64,000 bases of DNA from Alphaproteobacteria bacterium. Lineage in GTDB: Bacteria; Pseudomonadota; Alphaproteobacteria; Rhodospirillales; Rhodospirillaceae. Below, piece after piece: positions 30,147 to 38,200 of the stretch (positions are counted from its first letter, which is position 1; each line of letters starts with the position of its first letter). The DNA lies in NCBI GenBank assembly GCA_030835385.1, contig JAURPI010000042.1:124001-188000 (forward strand), read 5' to 3'. Made by a program: the position numbers and the translations under genes. A model generated the notes under the pieces. The model was not told the origin of the DNA. It did not search any database and saw nothing but the letters and a program-made list of their open reading frames with translations.

Positions 30147-31499
30147 TTATAAGACGCCATAAGCCAGCATGGCGTCCGCAACTTTTGTAAAACCAGCTAG
30201 GTTGGCGCCTTTTACGTAGTTAATGTACTCACCATCTTCTCGTCCATATTCTGCGCAGTTGTCATGAATATTCTTCATGATGTCGCGCAGTAGCTGCTGT
30301 AATTCTTCCTCTTTCCAAGCGATACGGGCTGAATTTTGGCTCATTTCCAATCCAGAAACAGCTACTCCTCCAGCATTTGCTGCCTTGCTGGGGGCATACA
30401 TAATCTTAGCGGCCTTAAAGACGTCAATACCGGGTAACTCTGTAGGCATATTAGCGCCTTCCGAGACCCCTTGGCAGCCATTCTTAACCAGAATCTCAGC
30501 TTCTTCTTTAGACACTTCGTTCTGAGTTGCACAGGGAAATGCCAAGTCACATGGGACGCTCCAAGGGCGCTGATTAGCATGAAACTCACACCCGAATTCC
30601 TTCGCGTATTCTTCGATACGGCCCCGTCGAACCGTTTTAAGTTCTTTTACATAGGCCAACTTATCTCCATGGATCCCATCTTTGTCATAAATAAATCCTG
30701 AGCTATCTGAGAGCGTCACGGATTTGCCACCCAATTGGTTAATCTTTTCAACAGCATGTGTGGCAACATTACCCGAGCCCGAAACTGTGCAAATTTTGCC
30801 CTCGAAGGTGTCCTTGCGGGCCTTTAGCATATCTTCCATGAAGTAAACCGTTCCGTACCCAGTAGCTTCGGTACGAATCAGACTGCCACCATATTCCATG
30901 CCCTTACCAGTCAGCACGCCTACGAAGGTATTCGTTAAACGTTTGTATTGGCCGAACATAAACCCGATTTCCCGGGCGCCAACGCCTATATCCCCAGCAG
31001 GCACATCAGTATCTGGGCCAATATGACGATGAAGTTCCGTCATGAAGGATTGGCAAAAACGCATAACCTCGCCATCGGACTTACCTTTTGGGTTAAAGTC
31101 AGATCCCCCTTTGCCGCCACCCATGGGTAAGCTTGTTAAGCTGTTCTTAAATGTTTGCTCAAATGCCAGAAACTTGAGTACGCTAAGAGTCACTGAAGGG
31201 TGAAAACGAACGCCGCCTTTATATGGACCAATGGCATTGTTGTTTTGCACCCTATACCCACGGTTAACCCGGATATTTTTATTGTCGTCTTCCCAACAAA
31301 CTCGGAAGATAACTATTCTATCCGGCTCTGCGATGCGTCGCATCACCTCCCATTCTTGGTACTTGGGATTGCTCGCAACAAAGGGGAGCACATCTGCTGC
31401 AACTTCCTGTACAGCCTGATGAAACTCGTTTTCTCCCGGGTTGCGTTTACGCACTCCGGCCATAAAACTCTCTAAGTCAGGTAAGTCTTGTGCGCTCAT
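30147..31499 (-). CDS. gdhA: NADP-specific glutamate dehydrogenase
   Basis: Assimilatory dehydrogenase making glutamate from 2-oxoglutarate and ammonium. The 450-residue length fits the hexameric small GDH class. Visible motifs: NRGYRVQNNNAIGPYKGGVRFHP, the catalytic Lys region SLPMGGGKGGSDFNPKGKSD, VPAGDIGVGAREIGFMFGQYKR and the Rossmann motif VSGSGNVATHAVEKI. It lies between the c554-like cytochrome (43 bp upstream) and the FAD/ferredoxin gene (129 bp downstream), all on the minus strand. It may be an unrelated insertion into the cluster, or serve to couple NADP redox state and ammonium use to it. Confidence 0.96.
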   Translation of the reverse strand: MSAQDLPDLESFMAGVRKRNPGENEFHQAVQEVAADVLPFVASNPKYQEWEVMRRIAEPDRIVIFRVCWEDDNKNIRVNRGYRVQNNNAIGPYKGGVRFHPSVTLSVLKFLAFEQTFKNSLTSLPMGGGKGGSDFNPKGKSDGEVMRFCQSFMTELHRHIGPDTDVPAGDIGVGAREIGFMFGQYKRLTNTFVGVLTGKGMEYGGSLIRTEATGYGTVYFMEDMLKARKDTFEGKICTVSGSGNVATHAVEKINQLGGKSVTLSDSSGFIYDKDGIHGDKLAYVKELKTVRRGRIEEYAKEFGCEFHANQRPWSVPCDLAFPCATQNEVSKEEAEILVKNGCQGVSEGANMPTELPGIDVFKAAKIMYAPSKAANAGGVAVSGLEMSQNSARIAWKEEELQQLLRDIMKNIHDNCAEYGREDGEYINYVKGANLAGFTKVADAMLAYGVL

Positions 31500-31541
31500 C
31501 TTTTTCCACCTTCTACCATCTCGAAAAATAAAACTTTACGG

Positions 31542-32876
31542 CTACAGACTCTGGATGGCGCTCTGTAGCTTCTGCAAAGCAGCAAGAAATTGCCGCGGAT
31601 TATAGGATTCATCTTTTTCGATCACCGTGTAGCAATCATCAAGAACAGCTGACAATTCCATATATTTCGCACGAGAAATCATGTCGTCATCAGCCATAGT
31701 TTGTAGCATAGCAGAGGCCGCCATTGTCGCTTGTTCAGCAGCAGCATAGTCGACGTATTCCCCCGACAAGCCCTCGGTTAAAATACCTGCCAATAGGGCT
31801 TTAGTATCGGCCGCTGTGAAGGAATGTGACGCTAGGCGACTAATGATCCCCTCTGTAGCATCCTTTAAGCCACGGGCTGCGTCAATTACCGCGTCATATC
31901 CCTGAAGGGATGCTTGATGCAACGCTTTTGATTTAATAGAAACTATATCAGCTAATGCTGGGTCAATACGCTGCAATAGAACCCGCATCATGATGATATT
32001 TGCGTCGTAAATACGCGGGATACCAGGGCCAATCTCATGGCTATCGCGCGGCGCCCACCGAATATTCGACAGTGGATGATGACAGGCGTAGCAATCAAAA
32101 AAGACCAACTCAGGGAAAATACCATCGGTGTTGCGGTTTGGGTCCAGCATAGCGTCAAGAAGAGAGTCGACGGCTACGACTTGGCCCAACGCCCAAACTT
32201 GAACACTTGGAATGGTGCCCTTTCTTGCCCAGTAGTCATCATCAACCACTACATGGGCTGGCTGAGTCCAAGTATACGTATCCAACTCAAAGGCCATCCG
32301 AGGGTGGCCCGCCCCCATAATTCGGTGGGTTACAAACCGATCTTCGGTTCCAAAGTGGCAGGACAAGCATAGTTTGGCTCGAGCTACAGGATTCTCGCTG
32401 GGATATAATCCAGCCGCTAGATTTGCTTTGTGGTTGGCGTCACCGGAAATATGTTGGCCCAACCAGTTCACTGCTCCGCCGTGACAGGCCTCGCAGCCGA
32501 CTCCGTCTGATATTTGAAAGCCTTTGGCTCGCCGTTCGACAGGAACATTGTCCGCGTGACAGTCAAGGCATAGGTCAGCTTCTTCCGCACGTCCTAAGCC
32601 AAGGTTATTTGCAATCCGTTGAGACTCATCTGTGAGTAGCGTTTTGTACGCGCCAGAATGAGGATCCTGCTCTTCCCAAATAATGTACTCGTTCTGCAGA
32701 ACTGTAGAGTTCGTCCAGGGCTCTAACGCGCCATGGCAGCTTGATCCGGCACAAGACGCGACGCCGAGATGGGTATCTTCCGCTACGAAAGGAATTGCCG
32801 GCAAATCTTGTGCCGCCGAAGGCAACACAGCCAGTATTAAACACTTACATAACAGAATTAGTCCTAGTTTACGCAA
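31542..32876 (-). CDS. Periplasmic multiheme cytochrome c, c554-like
   Basis: 444 residues with a signal peptide (1-22, ending PSAAQ) and TTG start. Four CxxCH sites (CLDCH ~105, CEACH ~133, CLSCH ~170, CYACH ~268) plus an N-terminal CAGSSCH that fits a CX4CH site, giving probably five hemes, all in the first 290 residues. The motif HRIMGAGHPRMAFELDTY supplies extra His that may act as distal ligands. The last ~150 residues are helical without Cys. Similar proteins are classed with cytochrome c554 (hydroxylamine-oxidation electron carriers) and general multiheme families. No hydroxylamine dehydrogenase gene is in the window, so a nitrification role is not supported; it likely belongs with the downstream multiheme operon. 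Confidence 0.8.
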   Translation of the reverse strand: MRKLGLILLCKCLILAVLPSAAQDLPAIPFVAEDTHLGVASCAGSSCHGALEPWTNSTVLQNEYIIWEEQDPHSGAYKTLLTDESQRIANNLGLGRAEEADLCLDCHADNVPVERRAKGFQISDGVGCEACHGGAVNWLGQHISGDANHKANLAAGLYPSENPVARAKLCLSCHFGTEDRFVTHRIMGAGHPRMAFELDTYTWTQPAHVVVDDDYWARKGTIPSVQVWALGQVVAVDSLLDAMLDPNRNTDGIFPELVFFDCYACHHPLSNIRWAPRDSHEIGPGIPRIYDANIIMMRVLLQRIDPALADIVSIKSKALHQASLQGYDAVIDAARGLKDATEGIISRLASHSFTAADTKALLAGILTEGLSGEYVDYAAAEQATMAASAMLQTMADDDMISRAKYMELSAVLDDCYTVIEKDESYNPRQFLAALQKLQSAIQSL

Positions 32877-33008
32877 CGCTGCCCCCGGTTTTTCAGCCGC
32901 CCCTCTTGAATACTAAGTTATAATGCTCCTCCAGACAACGGAACAGATGCCCAAACCAACCTGAATTCATCCTCATTCCCCAATATTCCTATGATGAGCC
33001 CCCCAATC

Positions 33009-34244
33009 CTACAAACCCGGCGCAATCAAAGTTCCGCGCTCGACAAGTTGGCCGATCGTTTGTCGCAACAAGTTATTGTGTTCAGGTGTCTCTTGAATGG
33101 GGCTCTCCTCTAGCCCATCTACCGGAGCGAAATCGGCCTCATAGGTTTGCCTGTATAAGGGTGTTTGAAGTGCGGCCAGGAGGTTTCCGCTGCCCAAGGC
33201 CGTCCGCGCCTTTCTCTGCGCGTTGATATCGATTGTCGCCGTCACGATTTCTTGTCCACCCGTTTGACTACCGGCCAACATGTTGCCCTTAAAGTCTATA
33301 ATTTGTGACGGCTGTTTGCGGGAATGTGGCGGCTGCGGGTCATTCCCATAGGGTCCAAGGTTTGACAACAAAATAAAGGCTAAATTTTCATATGCCCTAA
33401 CTCGGCGGGCCATTGTGGTCACGATTGGAATATCAAAATTGTTTTCTTCGGGAAGAGCTGCTGAAGCAGTCGGGTTCATAATGACCTCAGCACCCCCCCT
33501 GAGGACCATGCCTCTCATCACTTCGGGCACATACATGTCCGCCGCAATCACGCAGGCTAACCTGCCTATCTCTGTATCCACGACAGGAAATAAACTTTCT
33601 TCACCAAAATGGCCGAGCCATTCAGACAACACATCGCTAGGTCGCGTTTTGTTGCTAAGGCTTGTGAGCTTTCGGTAGTTGAGGACCAAATCACCAGAGG
33701 GTCCCACAATCATGCCAGACAGAAAATAGCGTCCCGGAAATGCATTTATGCGCTCTATGCCATTAAATGCGACGAAAGCATTTGCGTCCTGAGCCGCCCG
33801 GCCTATGCGCTCTAGCTCAGGGCCGTCTGCCACAATCGTGCCAGGCATCCACTGTTCCGCGCGTAACGGGCCACTTGGAATTTGCAGGCCAAACTCAGGA
33901 AAACACATCAGACGCGCGCCATGATCTTCAGTACTCTGTTTCACGAGAGCGATCATATTTTGTAGGTTGCGCTCCAGCATTTCGGGCAGAAATTTTCCGT
34001 CTTGATTAAAAGTTGGGATTGCGGCGGACTGAACACACGCCGCCTTATAAGGCTCCACTTTGCGTCCGCTTGGATCTATGCCTGGCGCAACTGGCGGATA
34101 CATTGGCGCCGTGTCCTTTGCGAGGCCCACTTGAGCCTTGGCGCTATCGATAACCCCAGCCGTAGCAGCCAGACCTACACCAGTGATCAACGCCTTACGA
34201 CGTGTTGTTGCTGTCTGGGAAGAAGCGTTTTTTAAGAATTTCAT
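33009..34244 (-). CDS. Tat-exported nitrilase-family amidohydrolase
   Basis: Carbon-nitrogen hydrolase that cleaves nitrile or amide C-N bonds. A twin-arginine signal peptide (ATTRRKALITGVGLAATAG) leads into the nitrilase domain with all three catalytic residues visible: Glu in CFPEFGLQIP (~residue 120), Lys in LNYRKLTSLSNK (~185), Cys in LACVIAADMYVPEVMRG (~232). The remainder carries MARRVRAYENLAFILLSNLG. Export by Tat is uncommon for this family and puts the activity in the periplasm. The neighbour upstream is ~390 bp away; it starts its own transcript on the minus strand. Substrate unknown. Confidence 0.87.
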   Translation of the reverse strand: MKFLKNASSQTATTRRKALITGVGLAATAGVIDSAKAQVGLAKDTAPMYPPVAPGIDPSGRKVEPYKAACVQSAAIPTFNQDGKFLPEMLERNLQNMIALVKQSTEDHGARLMCFPEFGLQIPSGPLRAEQWMPGTIVADGPELERIGRAAQDANAFVAFNGIERINAFPGRYFLSGMIVGPSGDLVLNYRKLTSLSNKTRPSDVLSEWLGHFGEESLFPVVDTEIGRLACVIAADMYVPEVMRGMVLRGGAEVIMNPTASAALPEENNFDIPIVTTMARRVRAYENLAFILLSNLGPYGNDPQPPHSRKQPSQIIDFKGNMLAGSQTGGQEIVTATIDINAQRKARTALGSGNLLAALQTPLYRQTYEADFAPVDGLEESPIQETPEHNNLLRQTIGQLVERGTLIAPGL

Positions 34245-34635
34245 AGGGCAATCCTTATTAACTTACTCGTCTCGCCGCTGATGGGGTGGGTTACCTTTGA
34301 GCGCGGCAAACAAAACTAAAGTGACCGGTTAAATCGAACCCGCCGATACTCCAGAGAGGGGAAAACCTTCTCAGGGCATACCTCACCTCTTCGATTTTTA
34401 GGAATCTCATTAATGACCTGCCGATATTCTGTCGTGATACGGAGATCACCGTCGCGCAATTTGTTCACCTTTAAACTTGGCCGCTAGCCATACACCTTCC
34501 CATCACGAACTCCGAAACCAAGGGCAAATAAAACGCTTCAGAGCCGTGAACGGCACTACCGTTAGCGCTCTCTTCCAGGCGGCGGCCAGATTCACCGGGG
34601 CTAAGACACCTGAGTTTTGGAACTCACATCTTGTC
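34245..34635. other. Intergenic region with no recognised gene
   Basis: About 390 bp upstream of the nitrilase gene. One 63-codon frame is open on the plus strand, but it starts at TTG without a ribosome-binding site and resembles nothing I know. A GGTTAAATCGAACC element near 34327-34340 is a short inverted repeat; no riboswitch fold was recognised. The nitrilase promoter should lie here. Confidence 0.4.
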
Positions 34636-34878
34636 TCATTTTTCACAAATACCTTTAAAGACAGCTAGGATTTCCTCCAGCTCATCAAGGCGCTCATCTT
34701 GCTTGGTTTCGCTACATTCATTAAATGCGAAAGAGCGACCAGAGTAAGCTATATAGTAACGTTTGTTGGCCTCATATTCTCTCTGCCGAGAATCTGTGAC
34801 GCCTATTGGCTTATCAAGATATGTCTCTATTTCACTAATTAGTTCATGTTCACGATGTTCACGAGACTTCTTACTCAT
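34636..34878 (-). CDS. Small hypothetical protein
   Basis: 80 residues from ATG 34878 (GAAG 5 nt upstream). Highly charged, with a helical N-terminus (SKKSREHREHELISEIETYL), a central Tyr-rich patch (NKRYYIAYSGRSFAFNE) and an acidic C-terminal helix (DERLDELEEILAVFKGICEK). An upstream extension to 34986 is open but uncharacteristic in composition. It is divergent from the photolyase gene. I do not recognise it; coding status is plausible but not certain. Confidence 0.4.
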   Translation of the reverse strand: MSKKSREHREHELISEIETYLDKPIGVTDSRQREYEANKRYYIAYSGRSFAFNECSETKQDERLDELEEILAVFKGICEK

Positions 34879-35101
34879 AAGCTTCAAACATAATGTTACT
34901 TTAGGCTTCATGCCCATCCAATATAGACTGCTTATCGGTCTTACTACTTGTAAACAAGAAGTCCGTTTAATCCATTGCGCACACAATTTTTTAGGGCCAT
35001 TGGGCCAGTTACCAATTTAAGGCGTGAGTATGTGAAATTGGGAATACAACGGTCCAGATAAAAAACAATGTCATCTCTATGGTGAAATTTAGGGGAAATA
35101 T

Positions 35102-36634
35102 TTGGTGCACCACCATCGTAGCTTGATACTTATCTTAGGAAATCACCTGACCTTAAATGTTACGTCACTTCGCGCAGGTAACCCCGCCAGCGATACAGTT
35201 TTAATGGCTGAAGTAACGGAGGAAATGGAATTCGTCCAGCATCATAAAAAGAAAGTTGCGTTTTCGTTTTCCGCGATGCGTCATTTTGGATCTGAACTGG
35301 CGAAGAGGGGATGGAGATTGCGTTATGTGAAGTTAGATGATCCGGGAAATACTAATAGTTTGTGCGGCGAGGTCGCACGGGCCTTGAAAGAAAACCCTGC
35401 CAAACGCGTTCTTCTCACTGAACCCGCAGAGTATCGCCTAAAAGCGGCATTCTTAGACTGGGCAAAAAATAATGATAGCGAAATACAAATACTAGAAGAC
35501 GATCGGTTCATTTGTAGCCATCAAGAGTTCCGTGGGTGGGCCAAGGGGCGCAACCAGTTGCGGATGGAATATTTCTACCGCGAGATGCGCCGGAAAACTG
35601 GGCTATTGATGGAGGGCAACAAGCCAGAAGGCGGTAGATGGAACTATGACAGCGATAATCGCAAGCCAGCCAAGGGTGATCTACATGTGCCTGGCCCATA
35701 CCGCTCCATGCCGGATTCCACCACCAAAGAGGTTCTAAGCCTCGTTGGGTCTCGCCTCGGTAAGAATTTCGGCTCTCTGGAGTCCTTTTGGTTTTCTGTC
35801 ACACGCACGGACGCTATGAAGGCGTTAGACCAATTCATAGATCACTCTTTGCCTAATTTCGGTGACTATCAAGATGCGATGTTAGAGGGGGAACAGTTCC
35901 TCTATCACTCAGTTCTGGCGCAGTATATTAATGCTGGCCTCTTGAACCCACTGGAGGTTTGCCAAAAGGTTGAGCAGTCATATTACAGCGGTCATGCTCC
36001 GTTGAATGCAGTAGAGGGCTATATCCGCCAAATCATCGGATGGAGAGAATATATTCGCGGAATCTACTGGTTAAAAATGCCTGGTTACACAGAACAAAAC
36101 TTCCTTGAGGCGACGCGCGACTTGCCTGACTTTTACTGGACTGCTGACACAGATATGGCCTGCATAGCAGCAGCCATAAAGCAGACGCGCGACGAAGCTT
36201 ATGCCCACCACATCCAGCGCTTAATGATTACTGGCAACTTCGCCATGCTGGCGGGTATTAATCCCTATCAGGTGCATGAATGGTATCTCGCAGTTTATGC
36301 GGATGCTTATGAATGGGTGGAAGCGCCTAATGTGATAGGTATGAGCCAGTTTGCCGATGGTGGGTTTTTAAGTTCTAAACCCTACGCGGCCAGCGGAAAT
36401 TATATCAACAAGATGTCGGATCACTGTAGGGGATGTACGTATGACGTTAAGCAGAAAATCGGCCCTGAAGCCTGCCCATTTAACTCGCTTTATTGGGATT
36501 TCCTAATTCGCAATGAGGAAAAATTGCGGGGAAACCACCGCCTTGGGCGGGCATACAAAATGTGGGACAGGATGGATGATCAAAAGAAGTTGGAGTATCG
36601 TGCGACCGCTCTAAACGTGCTGGACGCGCTTTAG
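35102..36634 (+). CDS. Iron-sulfur bacterial cryptochrome/photolyase (FeS-BCP, PhrB-like)
   Basis: Light-driven flavoprotein of the class represented by Agrobacterium PhrB, a (6-4) photolyase. 510 residues, matching PhrB (507). The four [4Fe-4S] cysteines are at 354, 442, 445 and 458 (DMACIAA; HCRGC; PEACPF), all offset by exactly four from the PhrB ligands 350/438/441/454. N-terminal photolyase-related Rossmann domain (SLILILGNHLTLN), C-terminal FAD domain with IRQIIGWREYIRGIYW and MITGNFAMLAGINPYQVHEWY. Start at TTG 35102 or GTG 35105, both behind AGGGGAA. The 3' end overlaps the convergent photolyase-like gene by 4 bp. Confidence 0.93.
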   Translation: MVHHHRSLILILGNHLTLNVTSLRAGNPASDTVLMAEVTEEMEFVQHHKKKVAFSFSAMRHFGSELAKRGWRLRYVKLDDPGNTNSLCGEVARALKENPAKRVLLTEPAEYRLKAAFLDWAKNNDSEIQILEDDRFICSHQEFRGWAKGRNQLRMEYFYREMRRKTGLLMEGNKPEGGRWNYDSDNRKPAKGDLHVPGPYRSMPDSTTKEVLSLVGSRLGKNFGSLESFWFSVTRTDAMKALDQFIDHSLPNFGDYQDAMLEGEQFLYHSVLAQYINAGLLNPLEVCQKVEQSYYSGHAPLNAVEGYIRQIIGWREYIRGIYWLKMPGYTEQNFLEATRDLPDFYWTADTDMACIAAAIKQTRDEAYAHHIQRLMITGNFAMLAGINPYQVHEWYLAVYADAYEWVEAPNVIGMSQFADGGFLSSKPYAASGNYINKMSDHCRGCTYDVKQKIGPEACPFNSLYWDFLIRNEEKLRGNHRLGRAYKMWDRMDDQKKLEYRATALNVLDAL

Positions 36635-37836
36635 GCCGCCATACCAAGCTCACTCAAAATCTTAGGTATCTTTTTTTTCAGTCCGAAGAAGCCTTTCGTG
36701 CAATGTGGCCATAATAGGTTGTCATAGCCACGCCGGATGCGGCGTATTTTGAGTCCGGTTGGTCCAAGCGTAGCCAATTTCCTAGCAACTGGTCCAACCG
36801 GGGCATACGCTGTCACAACAGTTTCCGCTCCAGCGGCCTCAGCAGCAGTAATGATCTGATCTGTCCAATTTGCATCCGAAGAAGCAGTCCCACACGCCTC
36901 TTCAACACCAGCTCGAGCAAATGCTGTAACCATGTCTCCTAAAGCCAACGGTGAAAGCTCTTTTGTAGCAAGTAATCCAAGGCGCGCTACAGGGGTATTA
37001 GGTAGCTTTGTTTCGATCTGACAATCCTCTTCCGTTACGACTAGCAGGGTGTTTTTTCCTGAAAATGGCTTAACCGTTTGCAACTTAACAAGGGGGTGCA
37101 GAACTGCCTCACTCAAAGGCTCCGCAAAAGTCGATAATTGACGGTGAGGATTGAACCTTCCGTCTGTAAATTTGGCGATGTTTTCCGCACAAGCTAGATA
37201 AATCTTCCCTTTCGTGTGCAAACCACCGATCCACCGCCAACTCAGCGTGTTTGACGCGGGGTCTCCATCCAAAAGGTGCCGCAGGAAAAAATCTGCGCCC
37301 AACTCCCACGGTAAACGCAGCGTAAATATCCATATGGAGGCGAACCACATCCTCGCATGGTTGTGCAAATACCCGGTCTCGACTAATTCCCGCGCCCAAT
37401 AGTCGAAACAATCGATCCCAGTGTTCCCAGCTATCGCATCGGCGTAATCAGCACTGCAGACACCAGTATTCAGCGCTTGCCTTAATCCATCTTGGTAGGT
37501 CGTCCACACACTAGGGTGTTGTTCTAGCCACCCTTTATAATAAGTGCGCCAGAATAGCTCCTGAACGAATTTTTGCACCCGTTCCGCAGAATGATATGCA
37601 AGCGTTGCTGCGAGTATCTCTTCCTCCGTTATCATACGATGGCGTATCCACGGCGATAGAGCTGAAACATTGCCTCGCTTCTCAGGCCCAAAGTCAAAAT
37701 TCCGCTGTGTGGCATATCTTCGGCCTGCATGCACAGCAAACTGTTTTAACCGAACCAACCCAGCCTGCCGCGTTGGTGTGAATCTAACTCCCCCCTCATC
37801 GATCTCAGGTTCTGGGAACATTTCATAAGCGCTCAT
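36631..37836 (-). CDS. Photolyase-like FAD-binding protein with swapped domain order
   Basis: 401 residues. The FAD-binding helical domain of photolyases comes first, residues ~20-245: YATQRNFDFGPEKRGNVSALSPWIRHRMI, then FVQELFWRTYYKGWLEQHP, GYLHNHARMWFASIWIFTL and DPASNTLSWRWIGG. The remaining ~145 residues (from LLVVTEEDC to the end) look like an alpha/beta domain with a stretch AAGAETVVTAYAPVGPVARKL and WPHCTKGFFGLKKKIP, resembling the antenna domain that is N-terminal in normal photolyases. Its start overlaps the stop of an upstream DUF2256 gene (ATGA), and its stop overlaps the convergent FeS photolyase. DNA repair or light sensing is inferred. Confidence 0.78.
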   Translation of the reverse strand: MSAYEMFPEPEIDEGGVRFTPTRQAGLVRLKQFAVHAGRRYATQRNFDFGPEKRGNVSALSPWIRHRMITEEEILAATLAYHSAERVQKFVQELFWRTYYKGWLEQHPSVWTTYQDGLRQALNTGVCSADYADAIAGNTGIDCFDYWARELVETGYLHNHARMWFASIWIFTLRLPWELGADFFLRHLLDGDPASNTLSWRWIGGLHTKGKIYLACAENIAKFTDGRFNPHRQLSTFAEPLSEAVLHPLVKLQTVKPFSGKNTLLVVTEEDCQIETKLPNTPVARLGLLATKELSPLALGDMVTAFARAGVEEACGTASSDANWTDQIITAAEAAGAETVVTAYAPVGPVARKLATLGPTGLKIRRIRRGYDNLLWPHCTKGFFGLKKKIPKILSELGMAA

Positions 37837-37985
37837 GAACTAGGCCTGCATCTTTTGGAGCAATAGCGCACCTTATTCCATACCTTCGACCACTTTTTTC
37901 GCCAAGAGAAGGGCCGGCCACAAGTAGCGCAGATCTTCATAGGCAGACCAGATTTACGCCTCGTTCTCTTGTCGTGCTCCCGAAT
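37833..37985 (-). CDS. DUF2256 zinc-finger-like small protein, apparent AUU start
   Basis: Found by hand translation. The protein carries the full DUF2256 pattern: KICATCGRPFSWRKKW, a short spacer, then VRYCSKRCR, i.e. four Cys in two pairs that could hold zinc. The frame is open from codon ATT at 37985, which has AAAAGGAG at ideal spacing, giving 50 residues with the basic prefix REHDKRTRRKSGLP typical of the family. The only ATG in frame (37940) has no ribosome-binding site and would remove that prefix. The stop TGA overlaps the ATG of the photolyase-like gene, so the two are coupled. DUF2256 genes often neighbour photolyase/cryptochrome genes. Function unknown. Confidence 0.8.
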   Translation of the reverse strand: MREHDKRTRRKSGLPMKICATCGRPFSWRKKWSKVWNKVRYCSKRCRPSS

Positions 37986-38200
37986 GGTATTCTCCTTTTA
38001 ATTTTTTTACGCATTTGAATTTATTAGCACCAAAGAAGTGGGGGCAGAGACTTCTATCCGAAATTCAACATTTTTTTACCTAAACTTATGTCTAGCAACG
38101 GCTTCTGCTCTGCCTTTCTACGATTACCAGAACTATGGTCTACGCATACTATGCGCAGTAAAATGCGTTTAACTGCTAGCTAAATTTAGGGAGAAGCGCC

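Noticed and set aside
31542-32876. Nitrification (hydroxylamine oxidation) role for the c554-like cytochrome
   Set aside because: No hydroxylamine dehydrogenase, ammonia monooxygenase or quinone-linked partner gene is in the window.
34327-34340. GGTTAAATCGAACC, resembling the T arm of a tRNA on the minus strand
   Set aside because: No acceptor stem, anticodon arm or D arm can be built around it; most likely a chance inverted repeat.
34477-34668. 63-codon open frame in the gap upstream of the nitrilase gene
   Set aside because: TTG start without ribosome-binding site, unstructured composition and no recognisable motif.
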